From Flavobacteriaceae bacterium (GTDB taxonomy: Bacteria > Bacteroidota > Bacteroidia > Flavobacteriales > Flavobacteriaceae), in assembly GCA_018402385.1 (NCBI GenBank), contig JAGYJA010000007.1:62001-126000 (forward strand): DNA of 64,000 nucleotides, given 5' to 3'. A model generated the notes under the pieces. That model did not search any database. It was not told the origin of the DNA and saw only the letters and a list, made by a program, of their open reading frames with translations. A program made the translations under genes and the position numbers. This document shows positions 1 through 9,895 of this stretch, piece by piece. Numbering within the stretch: the stretch's first letter is position 1; each line of letters begins with the position of its first letter.

Positions 1-6
1 CTGGTC

Positions 7-63
7 AGTTTCTGGTTTCTAGTTGTATACAAACTTCAACCTGAAACCTAGAAACCAGAAACT
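7..63. repeat. Inverted repeat with nested palindrome
   Basis: A 16-bp perfect inverted repeat (7-22 with 48-63) flanks a 25-nt spacer whose first part, positions 23-32, is itself a perfect 10-bp palindrome (TTGTATACAA). The words CTAGAAACC and AACCAGAAAC recur in tandem up to position 70. It lies directly after the stop of the TPR gene, so it may end its transcript, although no long U run follows on the minus strand. It looks like an interspersed intergenic repeat. Confidence 0.6.
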
Positions 64-70
64 AGAAACC

Positions 71-3000
71 TTAATTCTCCTCTGCTTCCACTGAGGCGTT
101 TGTTTTGGCTTCTTCGGCTTTGATTTTGTTGAGCTCTGTGCGGGCTTCTTCAACTATCTCTTGGAAATCGGCAAAATTTTCTATCACACTTTCCAAAATG
201 TAAGTTGCTTGAAAAGCATCTTTTAGAGCGTAGAAATTTTTAGCCATTACAACAAGTCCTTTTCCACCCCAAATTTTATATCCTGAAAAATCTTTGGCCA
301 GTTTTTGTACCGTGGCATTGGATAGTTGAAACGCACCAGATTTATTTTCAAAATAAGCCTGATAATACAATGCCTCTGCTGCCAGTTCTCCGCTTGCTGT
401 TTTTTGAACTTCAGCATAGGCGTTTTTAGCTTTGGTTTCATCACCGGTTTTCATAGCAGAACGGGCAATGATACTGTGCGCATCGTTTTTGGCTCTGGGA
501 TCGGCGCTTGCATCTTTCAAAACTTTTTCTGCAAACACCACTGCCTGTTGGTAGTTTTCGCCTTCATAATAAACCTTCATCAAGTTGGATTGCGCAAATA
601 TGATATTCTGGGCGCGGGTGCCTTCTGTTTCCAATCGCTCCAGGAGGGGTTTCGCTTTTGCGAAATCATTTCGTTCCAGGTGAATTTGAGAAACACGTGA
701 CAAGGCTTGTTCTGTAAATTCATTGCGTTCTCTGGAAATCACAAAGGTGTAATTGGTGACTGCTTTGTCTTTTTGGTTCCCCGAAAAGTACAATTCGGCC
801 AGGTAAAAGTTTGCAGGTAAACTATGGATTCCATTAGGGAAATCCTTGATGTATTTTTCCAAAAGTTCTAAAGCTTGTGCGTCATTTTGTAAATACCTGT
901 TTTCAGCTGCTGCGAAAGAAGCCTGATCGAGTTCAGCATCTGCTATATCAATAAAATCAAGTGTTTGAACCCAACGTGCATATTCATCCACTTTACCCAA
1001 ATCAATATATATCAACTTTGCAGAAGACACCGCCTGAATGGCTTCCGGCGAAGAGGGATAGTCATTTGCTACCTTTTTGAAAACAGTCAATGACTGCTCA
1101 AGTCGCTCTGTATTGTTTAAAATCAATCCTTTTTTCAGTAATGCTTTTGGCACATAACTACTTCGAGGCACATTGGTTATGAGTTTATCATAAGCGGCGA
1201 TGGCTTCGTTGTTTTTATTGAGAGCCAGTTGGGTATTTCCCAATTCATAAAGCGCCACATCGCGGTAGCTTGAGTTGGGAAAGTTTCTGTCAAAAGCGGT
1301 GAGTTCTTCCAGCTTGGTAGCCGTTCTATCGACAAACCCATAACTGATGGCTTTTTGAAAAGCTGCATAATCTGCTTCTGCTCCACCTACTTCAATCACT
1401 TTGTTATAGCTTTCCATTGCCGGCCAGTATTGACTGCTAACAAAATAGCTGTCTGCAAGTCGCAGGTTGGCATCTTTTTGTCTGGCCTGGTCAATACCCG
1501 GTTGGGATAAATAGTTTTGGAATGACGTTATGGCTTCTGTGTAGTTTTTGGTTTTAAATTGAGTGTAAGCCAGATGGTAGTTGCTGTTTTTTGCCTCGGG
1601 GGTGTTTCTATTTTCAGGAAGCTGCTGAAACTGCCTGAACCCAATGAGTGCCTGCTCAAAATTATTTAATTGAAAATCGGTTTCTGCTTTCCAAAAGGTG
1701 GCTCTTGCTGTGTATTTGGCATCCCGGGGCTCCTTGAGTGATTTTTCAAAATGTTGCTTTGCCAATGCATAGTCTCTTTCTTGATAAAGTTCCAATCCCC
1801 GGAGGAAAGCGACCTTTTGATATGCGAGTTTGTTTCCAAAATTTTTGTTGTTTTCCAGTAACTCCAGTGCGGCTTTGTAGTTTTTTGAGGAAATATAAGA
1901 ATCAATCAATAGGTCTTCTATTTCGGTTTTGTTGTTTGTTTGCGGGTATTTTTCCAAAAAAGCAGTGAGCACCTGTGGTACCGAAGTATATGCGTTCCCT
2001 ATTTCATAACTCAGTTTGGCATAATTGTAAAAAGCATCTTCCTGAATCTGGGCACTAAAACTCATTTCAGAAGCATTTTTAAAAGCGTTTAGTGCTTGTT
2101 GCTTTTTGTCTTGTTTGAGGTATGAATCGCCCAGGTGGTAATAGGCATTTTGAGCAACGGCATTGCGCCCGTCAATGATTTTATTGAATTCTGTAATGGC
2201 TTTTGCATAATCTTTCTGCATATAGTAGGCATAGCCTAACTGGTAATAATCGGTGTTGTTCCACCTTCCGCGGGCACCCCTGTATTCGCTCAAATATGGA
2301 ATGGCTGCTTCATATTGTCCTAAATTGAAATAACTCTCCCCTATGATTTTTGAAAGTTCTGATTTTTCGCGTGGATTTGATCTACCATACTGTTCTTTTC
2401 CTAAACGAATGGCTTCTTCAAAATTGCCCAATTTAAAATTCATATCTGCCTGAAAGTAAGACAGGTTTTCAGACAATCGTTCATCGTCTTCAACACCTTC
2501 AAAAAATTGACTTGCTTCTTGATAGTCATCTCCTTCATAAGCCATATAACCCAAATAGTATTTTGCCTGTGCACCATATTCTTTTGAGGTGGTAATGCGG
2601 TTGAAGTATTTTTGAGCTTCTGTGGGGCGTTTGTTTTGAAAATAAGTGTATCCTTTTTGAAAATAAAAGCTTTCGCGTTCAGCGAAACTTAAATTACCCT
2701 CATCAACTTTGTCAAACCACTTCATCGCTTGTGGAAACCTTCCTATTTCAAAATAGTAGGTTCCCACCTCCATAAAGGCATTGTTTCTCTTTGTGCTGGT
2801 GGGGTGATTTGCCACAAAATCTTCCATCATTTGCTCAGCGCCCTGTTGGTTCATTCTTATGGCAGCATTTGCAGCATAATAAGCACAATCTGCTTTGATG
2901 CTCTCATTGGTAGAGGCACGTTCAATTTTTAAAAACTGGGATTGTGCTGCACTGTATTGCTTGTTTTGGTAGAGTGTTAATGCATTTTGAAAAGCAGCAA

Positions 3001-3091
3001 AATCATTAGTATAAATCGCCGTTTGTTGTGCAGTAACAGAAATAGTAAAAAGAAAAAAACAGCCAAGTAAAAGGATGTGCTTTTTAATCAT
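71..3091 (-). CDS. Secreted tetratricopeptide repeat protein
   Basis: The 1006-residue product starts with a signal peptide (about residues 1-21, ending in VTAQ) and is then almost entirely TPR-type helical repeats; signatures such as A..Y...G..Y and N.A.YHLGDSYL recur from about residue 30 to 960. The C-terminus is a charged tail rich in Glu and Ala. Such large periplasmic or outer-membrane-associated TPR proteins are common in Flavobacteriia and act as protein-protein scaffolds; the specific partner cannot be read from sequence. A -7 type box (TATCTTTG) sits 22 bp upstream of the start. It is monocistronic as far as the window shows and is divergent from the small secreted protein at 3266. 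The family call is secure, the role unknown. Confidence 0.9.
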   Translation of the reverse strand: MIKKHILLLGCFFLFTISVTAQQTAIYTNDFAAFQNALTLYQNKQYSAAQSQFLKIERASTNESIKADCAYYAANAAIRMNQQGAEQMMEDFVANHPTSTKRNNAFMEVGTYYFEIGRFPQAMKWFDKVDEGNLSFAERESFYFQKGYTYFQNKRPTEAQKYFNRITTSKEYGAQAKYYLGYMAYEGDDYQEASQFFEGVEDDERLSENLSYFQADMNFKLGNFEEAIRLGKEQYGRSNPREKSELSKIIGESYFNLGQYEAAIPYLSEYRGARGRWNNTDYYQLGYAYYMQKDYAKAITEFNKIIDGRNAVAQNAYYHLGDSYLKQDKKQQALNAFKNASEMSFSAQIQEDAFYNYAKLSYEIGNAYTSVPQVLTAFLEKYPQTNNKTEIEDLLIDSYISSKNYKAALELLENNKNFGNKLAYQKVAFLRGLELYQERDYALAKQHFEKSLKEPRDAKYTARATFWKAETDFQLNNFEQALIGFRQFQQLPENRNTPEAKNSNYHLAYTQFKTKNYTEAITSFQNYLSQPGIDQARQKDANLRLADSYFVSSQYWPAMESYNKVIEVGGAEADYAAFQKAISYGFVDRTATKLEELTAFDRNFPNSSYRDVALYELGNTQLALNKNNEAIAAYDKLITNVPRSSYVPKALLKKGLILNNTERLEQSLTVFKKVANDYPSSPEAIQAVSSAKLIYIDLGKVDEYARWVQTLDFIDIADAELDQASFAAAENRYLQNDAQALELLEKYIKDFPNGIHSLPANFYLAELYFSGNQKDKAVTNYTFVISRERNEFTEQALSRVSQIHLERNDFAKAKPLLERLETEGTRAQNIIFAQSNLMKVYYEGENYQQAVVFAEKVLKDASADPRAKNDAHSIIARSAMKTGDETKAKNAYAEVQKTASGELAAEALYYQAYFENKSGAFQLSNATVQKLAKDFSGYKIWGGKGLVVMAKNFYALKDAFQATYILESVIENFADFQEIVEEARTELNKIKAEEAKTNASVEAEEN

Positions 3092-3113
3092 AGTGTGTGG
3101 GTTTATCGTTGAC

Positions 3114-3121
3114 CAAAGATA
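3114..3121 (-). promoter_or_regulatory. Candidate -7 box for the TPR gene
   Basis: On the minus strand this reads TATCTTTG, matching the Bacteroidetes -7 consensus TAnnTTTG, just upstream of the TPR gene start at 3091. No good -33 TTG element is visible. Confidence 0.4.
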
Positions 3122-3265
3122 TTGTAATCTCTATTTATTTTATTCATTTTAAACGTGAGAATTTTGTTAATGTTGTTTTTGATTTTTGTAAATTGAGCTT
3201 TCGGTTGTAGATTCGTTTTTTAGAAACCTAATAATCAGACTGATTCTTAAATACTCCTCTTTTAT

Positions 3266-3742
3266 ATGAAAAACTCCATTCTCATTACCATTGTATTTTG
3301 TGCAATTACTGTTGGCTATAGCCAAAATCAATTGACTTTTAAAAATATCACTGAGGCTCAAAACGGCTATATCGGCATCAACACAAAAAGTCCTGACGCT
3401 ATGCTCACAGTAAAAGGAACCATTCACACTCAAGAAGTAATGGTTGATCTTGAAGGGGCTGTAGCACCGGACTATGTATTTGAAAAATACTTCACGGGAA
3501 CCTCTCTTTTGAATCCGGCTTATGAGTTTCTTTCGCTTAGCGAAATTGAGCAATTCATTGAAGAAAACCACCATTTGCCAAAAGTTCCATCAGCTGAAGA
3601 AATTGGTACAAACGGTCTTTCTTTAAAACAAATGAACCTGATTTTGCTTGAAAAAATTGAAGAACTCACCCTTCATACCATCGCCCAGCAAAAACAGATA
3701 GACGCACTTTCTAAAAGAATCGAAACGCTGGATCATGAATAA
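3266..3742 (+). CDS. Small secreted protein with tail-fibre-like C-terminus
   Basis: This 158-residue protein has a signal peptide (cleavage near residue 20, GYSQ-N). The segment GYIGINTKSPDAMLTVKG resembles the N-terminal part of Bacteroidetes proteins annotated as tail-fibre-domain or cell-wall-anchor proteins. The C-terminal part (EEIGTNGLSLKQMNLILLEKIEELTL) is the helix that follows the S74-like intramolecular chaperone region, ending in a short coiled coil. It overlaps the signal-peptide start of the next gene by 8 bp (ATGAATAA), a translational coupling arrangement. It may be a cofactor or substrate of the downstream subtilase; this is inference from position only. Confidence 0.75.
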   Translation: MKNSILITIVFCAITVGYSQNQLTFKNITEAQNGYIGINTKSPDAMLTVKGTIHTQEVMVDLEGAVAPDYVFEKYFTGTSLLNPAYEFLSLSEIEQFIEENHHLPKVPSAEEIGTNGLSLKQMNLILLEKIEELTLHTIAQQKQIDALSKRIETLDHE

Positions 3743-5673
3743 ATGGTTACTTTTTCTTTTTCTGTCGTTTGGTTTCACGTTTTTAGGACAAGTAGCAAGA
3801 AGAATTGTACCACTATCACGTGACAATTTCAAATCCGGAGTCTTTAAAAATCATCAAACAAAATAACGGCACCCTTAAAATTGAAAACCCGAGAAACGGA
3901 GCGGAAACTCAAATTTTTGCACGACACCCTGTTTATGCATTCCAACCTGCTTTCCCAAATACCCAAAAGGAAAACCTCAAAAACGTTTATCGTGTTTCCA
4001 CAAACAGCAATGTACTTTTGGGGCAATTACAAAATCAACAGCCTGAAAAATACAGCAGAATTGGTCAATATTACCCGGCACCCAATGCCTATTACCCCAA
4101 TGATTATGGAACCACCAGCCCGGTGGAGAATTTGGGAGTACCTTTCCCGATGACTGGACTCGATTTAATTAATGCGCCCGGAGCCTGGGGTATTACCAGA
4201 GGTGATAAAAAAGTGGTGATTGGAATTTCTGATGGTAGGATTGATTCAACAAATGTAGATTTGATGGGAAGAGTGAGTAATTATTTGAAATACTTTAAAA
4301 AAACTGGTGGAGCTGTGTGCTATCACGGTACCGGTATTGCCTCAATTATTGGAGCCAGGGCTGATAATGAATTTGGAATTCCGGGAATTTGTTCAGACTG
4401 TGACCTCATTGCAACGGGTTATGGTCGTTTTGAGTACATCGAAGAGCTGGTTGAAGCAGGCGCAAAAGTAATCAATACCAGTTGGGCACTCTGCGGCTTT
4501 GGTGCTTACCATCAAAATGTACAAGAACGCATCAATGAATGGTATGATGAGGGAATTTTAATTGTTTCCAGTGCCGGAAATTCAAAAAAATGCAACCCAT
4601 ACCTGAGAGATTACGCTTCCAACTATGCCTATCCCGCTTCATTTAAACGGGTAATTTCTGTAACAAAAGTATTTGCAGATTGTGGTCACTTTGAAGATTG
4701 TATTGTTGATGATGAAAAGTATGGAATAATCGCCAGTAAACTCAAAGACAGACACATTTCAAGATTGAGAATGCAACAAGAAGGCTCCTTTGATAAACTT
4801 TCACCCATCAATGCTCAATTTGGCGCTCAGCATAATCTTGCAGTGGATATCTCTGCTCCGGCAGAAACTTTCAATATGGGTCGCCCGGAATGCGGTTATG
4901 AAGAGGACCTGTTTGTGGGAATGACTTCAGCTTCAGCTGCGTTTGTGACGGGGGTGATTGGACTCATTTGGTCTATAAATTATTGTTTGTCAAGTGCAGA
5001 GGTTGAAAGTATTCTTAAGTTGAGTTCTGTTGACATAGAAAACCTTCCGGGTAATGAACCTTTTAAAATGAAATTAGGTGCCGGTCGTGTTGATGCATAC
5101 AGTGCTGTAAAAATGGCTCAGGAGATGCAACTTGAAAATGGAATTGTCGAAATTTCAGGCAGGGATTTTTACCGTTTTGATTTTACATTATTTTCGTCGC
5201 CTTACCAAATTGGAATTGCAAACCAAACTTTTAGGGATTCTACAACAGTTGATTTTAAAGCTCGAAAACGTATTCATTTAAAACCGGGAACCACTTTAAA
5301 ACCAGATAAAAATGGCTTTGTAAAACTTAGTATTGACCCCACACTTCCCACTGAAGAATGTTTCCCAAAACAGGTAAACCCAAAACCCAAGTTAGAACGT
5401 GACAGCATTCCAAACTCGCCTAAATCTGAAGCTCCTTATATAATTAAAGGTGATAAAACAATTAGAGGATTGCGCATCAGCCCGGTTGAAGGAGTGATTG
5501 ATTCCGATTACCTGGTAGTTATTGAAACCGATAAAGAAATTTTCAGACAGCAGTTTAAAAAAACAGAAGTAGCTGAAATTCCCTTACAGAAAGTTGTAAA
5601 TGAAACCGTCACAATTACTGTGAGTACAGAGCTATACAGAACTCAAAGAAACATGACAATCAACAGGGATTGA
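3735..5673 (+). CDS. Secreted S8 (subtilisin) family serine peptidase, single frameshift near the N-terminus
   Basis: The large open frame (from a TTG at 3805 to 5673) carries a subtilase: the Asp motif ISDG (~residue 140), the His motif CYHGTGIASIIGA (~175), and the Ser motif GMTSASAAFVTG (~375). It has no signal peptide. An ATG at 3735, overlapping the stop of the preceding gene, encodes a good one (MNKWLLFLFLSFGFTFLGQVA) in another frame. Removing one A at 3797/3798 joins the two as ...GQVA-EELYHYHVT..., giving a normal secreted enzyme of about 645 residues. The gene is therefore either frameshifted in the assembly, or a real mutant lacking secretion. The C-terminal ~200 residues have no domain I recognise; there is no clear T9SS sorting domain. 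Confidence 0.85.
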
Positions 5674-5819
5674 GATGAGTAATTTTTGTGTTTGCATTGT
5701 TTTTCATTGCTTTTATTTAGAAAGTCTCAAGTCTTAAAACTTATAAATATGATTTTACAATCTTTTTCGTTAGTAGAAAGAAAATAACATGTAATTTCGC
5801 TGTAAAGCAATAAATCGCT

Positions 5820-6503
5820 ATGTCAAAACCTGTTTTATTTTTAAAAAATGCCTCAATTTTCCAAAGGGAAACCTTGATTCTTTCTGAAGTGAATGTATCT
5901 GTGGAAAAGGGAGAATTTGTCTATCTTATCGGAAAAACCGGAACCGGTAAAAGTAGTTTTATGAAAACGCTGTATGGTGACATCCCATTGATAGAAGGCG
6001 AAGGCGAAATTGTTGACTTTAATTTAAAAACGCTCAAAGAGAAAGACATTCCTTTTTTACGAAGAAAACTGGGTGTAGTATTTCAGGATTTTAAATTACT
6101 CAATGACCGAACGGTCAATGAAAATTTGATGTTTGTTCTCAAAGCCACCGGCTGGACGGATAAAAAGGCTATGGACAATAAAGTGGAAGAAGTTTTGAGT
6201 AAGGTGGGTATGAAAACTAAAGGCTTTAAGTTTCCCTACCAGCTCTCTGGAGGTGAGCAGCAACGTGTGGCTATTGCTCGTGCTTTGTTAAACGACCCCG
6301 AACTCATCCTCGCCGATGAACCCACAGGAAACCTTGACCCACAAACCTCTGTCGAAGTCATGGAAGTTTTACAGGAAATCAATAAAAATGGTAATACGAT
6401 TTTGATGGCCACGCACGATTATGCGCTTTTATTGAAATATCCCTCCAAAACATTAAAATGTGATGAAAATCAGATATTTGAAGTGGTACAGAAAACGGTT
6501 TAA
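5820..6503 (+). CDS. ftsE: FtsE-like cell division ABC ATPase
   Basis: The 227-residue ABC ATPase has Walker A GKTGTGKS (residues 38-45), the Q-loop in VVFQDFKLL, signature [15 protein letters not shown] (~142) and Walker [12 protein letters not shown] (~160-170). The [14 protein letters not shown] stretch and overall length fit FtsE rather than LolD or MacB. In E. coli FtsE pairs with FtsX at the divisome to control peptidoglycan hydrolases; no ftsX is adjacent here, which is usual for Bacteroidetes. It is followed after 9 bp by a glycosyltransferase gene, so the two may be cotranscribed. Confidence 0.85.
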   Translation: MSKPVLFLKNASIFQRETLILSEVNVSVEKGEFVYLIGKTGTGKSSFMKTLYGDIPLIEGEGEIVDFNLKTLKEKDIPFLRRKLGVVFQDFKLLNDRTVNENLMFVLKATGWTDKKAMDNKVEEVLSKVGMKTKGFKFPYQLSGGEQQRVAIARALLNDPELILADEPTGNLDPQTSVEVMEVLQEINKNGNTILMATHDYALLLKYPSKTLKCDENQIFEVVQKTV

Positions 6504-6512
6504 CTCAAAACG

Positions 6513-7418
6513 ATGCTTTCTATACTGATACCTACATACAATTACAAAATCACAAAGTTGGTAGAAACCCTTTCTATGCAACTAAAACAAGTAGATTTTC
6601 CTTTTGAAGTACTGGTGCTTGATGATTGTTCGAAAAACATCGATCTCATAGAAACCAATAAAACCATCACTCAATTTACAAATTGTTATTACATACAAGA
6701 AACTGTAAACAAAGGTAGAACCGCCACCAGGCAGGCACTTGCAGAAACTGCCAAATACAATTGGCTCCTCTTTATGGATGCTGATGTACTTCCCCTAAAT
6801 GATAATTTTATCAAAATACTAGACATTGAAAACCAAACAGCAGACGTGGTTTTTGGCGGAATCTCATATGAAAAATCCAAGCCTGAAAACGATAAAATAC
6901 TACGGTGGAAATATGGAAAAGCCCGGGAAGCAAAACCGGTTTCTGAACGTGAAAAAATTCCTTATCTTTCCATTATATCGCAGTGTTTTTTGATTAAAAA
7001 AAGTGTGTTTTTAAAAGCCAATGATTTTCACGACAATGTGTATGGCGTGGATGTGCTTTTTGCACAAAACCTTGAAAAAATGCAAGTTCAAGTTTTACAC
7101 ATCAACAACCCCATTATTCACCTGGGGCTGGAATGCAGTGAGAGTTTTATCAAAAAAACAAAAAAAGGGCTAGAGTCACTTTACCAATTTGAAAAAGAAA
7201 ATAAAATTCCAAAGGATTACCGGCCCATTCAAAAAGCCTATCAAAGTCTGAAAAAAAACGGCGCACTAAAACTCTTTATGAAAATCATGAAAACCTTTGA
7301 TAAAGCCATTCTAAAAAACTTAAAAAGCAGCAGTCCCTCATTGTTTTTATTTGATTTATATCGACTATACTATTTTGTCCAACATCAGAATAATTTAAAC
7401 CCTAAAACTAGATCCTAA
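6513..7418 (+). CDS. Family 2 glycosyltransferase
   Basis: A 301-residue GT-A type enzyme: it opens with SILIPTYNYK, has VLDDCSKN (~37) and a DxD-type MDADVLPL (~90) for nucleotide-sugar and metal binding. No transmembrane segments are evident, so it is cytoplasmic or membrane-peripheral. It lies 9 bp from ftsE and 9 bp from the next glycosyltransferase, forming a short + strand run at the edge of the glycan locus. Acceptor and donor sugar cannot be deduced. Confidence 0.85.
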   Translation: MLSILIPTYNYKITKLVETLSMQLKQVDFPFEVLVLDDCSKNIDLIETNKTITQFTNCYYIQETVNKGRTATRQALAETAKYNWLLFMDADVLPLNDNFIKILDIENQTADVVFGGISYEKSKPENDKILRWKYGKAREAKPVSEREKIPYLSIISQCFLIKKSVFLKANDFHDNVYGVDVLFAQNLEKMQVQVLHINNPIIHLGLECSESFIKKTKKGLESLYQFEKENKIPKDYRPIQKAYQSLKKNGALKLFMKIMKTFDKAILKNLKSSSPSLFLFDLYRLYYFVQHQNNLNPKTRS

Positions 7419-7427
7419 ATATCAAAA

Positions 7428-8369
7428 ATGCCCAATTTCTCAGTCGTCATACCGCTTTATAATAAAGAAAATTTTATTTCACAAACTTTAACGTCGGTTT
7501 TGAACCAAAGTTTTTCTGATTTTGAAGTGGTAATTGTCAATGACTGTTCGACAGACAATAGTGTGGCAATAGTAAACCAATTTAAAGACCCCAGAATCAG
7601 GTTGATTCACCATCAAAAAAACAGTGGCCTTTCTGCTTCCAGAAATACCGGTATTAAGAATTCTGTTGCAAACTACATCGCCTTTTTAGATGCTGATGAC
7701 CTTTGGAAAGTCGATTTTCTAAAAACAATTCATTTTTTGATTCAAGAATATCCGGAGGCAGATTTTTTTGGAACAAAATATGAAGTCAACCTTGATGGTA
7801 AAAAGGTCATTGAATATACAATTCCAATAAAGGAATTTGAAGTACACGGCATTATCCCCAATTTTTTTGATTATAGTCGCAACTATTCAATATATACTCC
7901 GTCGTGCTTTTGTGCCAAAAAAGAAGTATTTGAAAAAGTGGGTTATTATAACGAAAAAGTCAATTACAGTGAAGATGTTGATTTTAACATCAGAGCTTAC
8001 GCCGAAAACCAATTAGCCTATTACAACAAAGTACTAGCAACATACTTAATGATTTCTGAAAACCAAATTACACAGGAAAGCCTTCTAGGTAAAACCATAC
8101 CTGACTATGATTTTTTTGAAGAGAAATACAAAGACAGGGCAGACATTAAAAAATACCTTGACTTTCAGCGATATGTAAAAGCTAAGCAGTTTAAACTTTC
8201 AGGGGATACTAAAATGTTCAAGAAACTAGCATCAAAAATTGATGGAAAGAACATCAACTTTAAGCAAAAAATATTGTTGAAATTGCCCAATTTTTTTGTG
8301 AGACTCATTAGTTTTACAAAACAAAAGTTACAAAAAAAGGGCATTGAGTTCAACAGTTATTCGCGTTGA
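7428..8369 (+). CDS. Family 2 glycosyltransferase
   Basis: This 313-residue GT-A enzyme begins FSVVIPLYNKENFI and carries VVIVNDCSTDNS (~36-47), GLSASRNTGI (~67) and the metal-binding FLDADDLW (~85). Such enzymes transfer one sugar from a nucleotide sugar to a lipid-linked glycan at the inner face of the cytoplasmic membrane. Its 3' end overlaps by 13 bp, tail to tail, with the cupin gene on the other strand, so the two transcription units converge here. Confidence 0.87.
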   Translation: MPNFSVVIPLYNKENFISQTLTSVLNQSFSDFEVVIVNDCSTDNSVAIVNQFKDPRIRLIHHQKNSGLSASRNTGIKNSVANYIAFLDADDLWKVDFLKTIHFLIQEYPEADFFGTKYEVNLDGKKVIEYTIPIKEFEVHGIIPNFFDYSRNYSIYTPSCFCAKKEVFEKVGYYNEKVNYSEDVDFNIRAYAENQLAYYNKVLATYLMISENQITQESLLGKTIPDYDFFEEKYKDRADIKKYLDFQRYVKAKQFKLSGDTKMFKKLASKIDGKNINFKQKILLKLPNFFVRLISFTKQKLQKKGIEFNSYSR

Positions 8370-8758
8370 TTGGTATATTTTAAAAAGGCATCAAAATCCC
8401 TAATGTAGTCACTCTCATCATATTCTTTAGAGGCAATTACAAGGCAAACCGCTCCTGAAGAAAAATTTTCTAGTTCCCGCCAAACCCCACTCGGTATAAT
8501 AAGACCCTTGTCTGGTTTGTTCAAATGAACAGATTTACGTTCATTTCCATTATCCAACACTACATCAAAACTTCCACTTAGTGCAATCAGGCATTGTTGC
8601 AACTCAATATGCGCATGTCCACCGCGGTGAGCATTGCTGGGTATGTCATAGAGGTAATAAACACGTTTTATCGGGTAAGGCAAAATATCTTTTTCAATCA
8701 CGGAAATATTTCCCCTGACGTCTTCAATTTTTGGCAGTTGTAAAATTTCATAATTCAT
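8357..8758 (-). CDS. FdtA/QdtA-type sugar 3,4-ketoisomerase (cupin)
   Basis: The 133-residue single-domain cupin has the FdtA/WxcM C-terminal hallmarks: RVYYLYDIP near residue 33, the histidine-rich RGGHAHIELQQ (~45-56), and IIPSGVWRELENF (~87-100). Family members convert dTDP-4-keto-6-deoxyglucose to the 3-keto isomer, the step before 3-amination in dTDP-Fuc3NAc or Qui3NAc synthesis. The DegT aminotransferase at 13498-14637 is the natural partner for that next step. It overlaps the upstream glycosyltransferase gene by 11 bp (8748-8758), implying cotranscription. Stereochemistry (FdtA or QdtA) is not decidable. Confidence 0.85.
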   Translation of the reverse strand: MNYEILQLPKIEDVRGNISVIEKDILPYPIKRVYYLYDIPSNAHRGGHAHIELQQCLIALSGSFDVVLDNGNERKSVHLNKPDKGLIIPSGVWRELENFSSGAVCLVIASKEYDESDYIRDFDAFLKYTNQRE

Positions 8759-9857
8759 TATTTACAGGTATTTTAAGATAATCGAGCCATTGCATCCCTA
8801 TGGATTCAAAGTTAAACTTTTCTACACTATTCACGGTATTGGATTTTAACTCATCATAAAGTTGTTTGTCGTGAATCAGAGTTTCTATTGCACTTGTCAT
8901 TTCATCAAGATTTTGGTTTTCAACAAGTAAACCATTCTCTTTATGTTCAATTATTTCTCCCGGCCCTGATTCACAATCATATGCCACCACGGGAGTGCCA
9001 CAAGCAAGGCTTTCAATAAGCACATTTGGAAAACCTTCATTTATACTGGTTAATACCGTTAAAAAAGCGTTACTAAAATAAGGAAAAGGATTTTCCTGAT
9101 AGTTCAAAAATACCACATTGTTTTCCATCCCCTTTTTTTGAACCAGGTCTTGCAGGTCACTTTTGGAATCCCCATCGCCCATTAAAATCAGTTTATATCC
9201 TTTATCAATGGCAGAAGTGCGTGAAAACGCATGGATCATATGGTCAAATTGTTTGACGGGATGCATTCTCCCCATCCCTAAAATATAAGGAAAATCAAAA
9301 GGTTTAAATGCAGTTGCAGCAGCTGAAATTGATTCAAGCCTTAACGGGTTATAAATCGTTTTTACGTTTTTATAATTGTAAGTTGATTTTATTTTTTCCT
9401 CCAAAGCTTTTGAAACGGTGATGATACCGTATGCTTTTTTATAAATAATCCCGGCCAGGTAGTTGTTTTTAGGGAAATAATACCGTGTATCAAAACTCCT
9501 GATGCTCATGACATAAGGAGAGGTATATAAGAAATTTGCAATATAATATTCCTGCAAAAACTTGTTCTTTACCCTAAAGTCGATGATAAAATCAAAATGT
9601 TGTTTTTTTAAATAATTCTTAAATGCCTGAAAGCGATACCACTTATTTGAAATCCCGTTGGATTCGTCTTTGAGTTTTCCCATATTGAATAGGGTTCCGG
9701 CATACTCGTAGGTGACGACATCCTGAACAATAATATGGTGTACTTCAATGCCTTTGGCTTCAAAAAAAAACGACAAACCCGCCTGCACTTTTTCTGCACC
9801 ACCTCTGCTGAGCATTTCCCCAACGAGCGCAATTTTAAAACGGTGTTGTTTTATCAT
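8748..9857 (-). CDS. Family 4 glycosyltransferase
   Basis: A 369-residue GT-B enzyme with N-terminal LVGEMLSRGGAEKVQAGL and the C-terminal donor-site region NEGFPNVLIESLACGTPVVA followed by GPGEII (about residues 270-300), which contains the family-4 E(x7)E pattern. It acts in the cytoplasm on lipid-linked glycan intermediates. A -7 box (TATATTTG, 9887-9880) lies 23 bp upstream, so it likely heads the two-gene unit with the cupin gene. It is divergent from the glycosyltransferase at 9896. Confidence 0.88.
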   Translation of the reverse strand: MIKQHRFKIALVGEMLSRGGAEKVQAGLSFFFEAKGIEVHHIIVQDVVTYEYAGTLFNMGKLKDESNGISNKWYRFQAFKNYLKKQHFDFIIDFRVKNKFLQEYYIANFLYTSPYVMSIRSFDTRYYFPKNNYLAGIIYKKAYGIITVSKALEEKIKSTYNYKNVKTIYNPLRLESISAAATAFKPFDFPYILGMGRMHPVKQFDHMIHAFSRTSAIDKGYKLILMGDGDSKSDLQDLVQKKGMENNVVFLNYQENPFPYFSNAFLTVLTSINEGFPNVLIESLACGTPVVAYDCESGPGEIIEHKENGLLVENQNLDEMTSAIETLIHDKQLYDELKSNTVNSVEKFNFESIGMQWLDYLKIPVNNEL

Positions 9858-9879
9858 ATAAGAATAATTAACTTCGAGG

Positions 9880-9887
9880 CAAATATA
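9880..9887 (-). promoter_or_regulatory. Candidate -7 box for the family 4 glycosyltransferase/cupin unit
   Basis: The minus strand reads TATATTTG, a perfect TAnnTTTG match, 23 bp upstream of the ATG at 9857. The whole divergent intergenic space is only 38 bp. Confidence 0.45.
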
Positions 9888-9895
9888 ACCAATCT

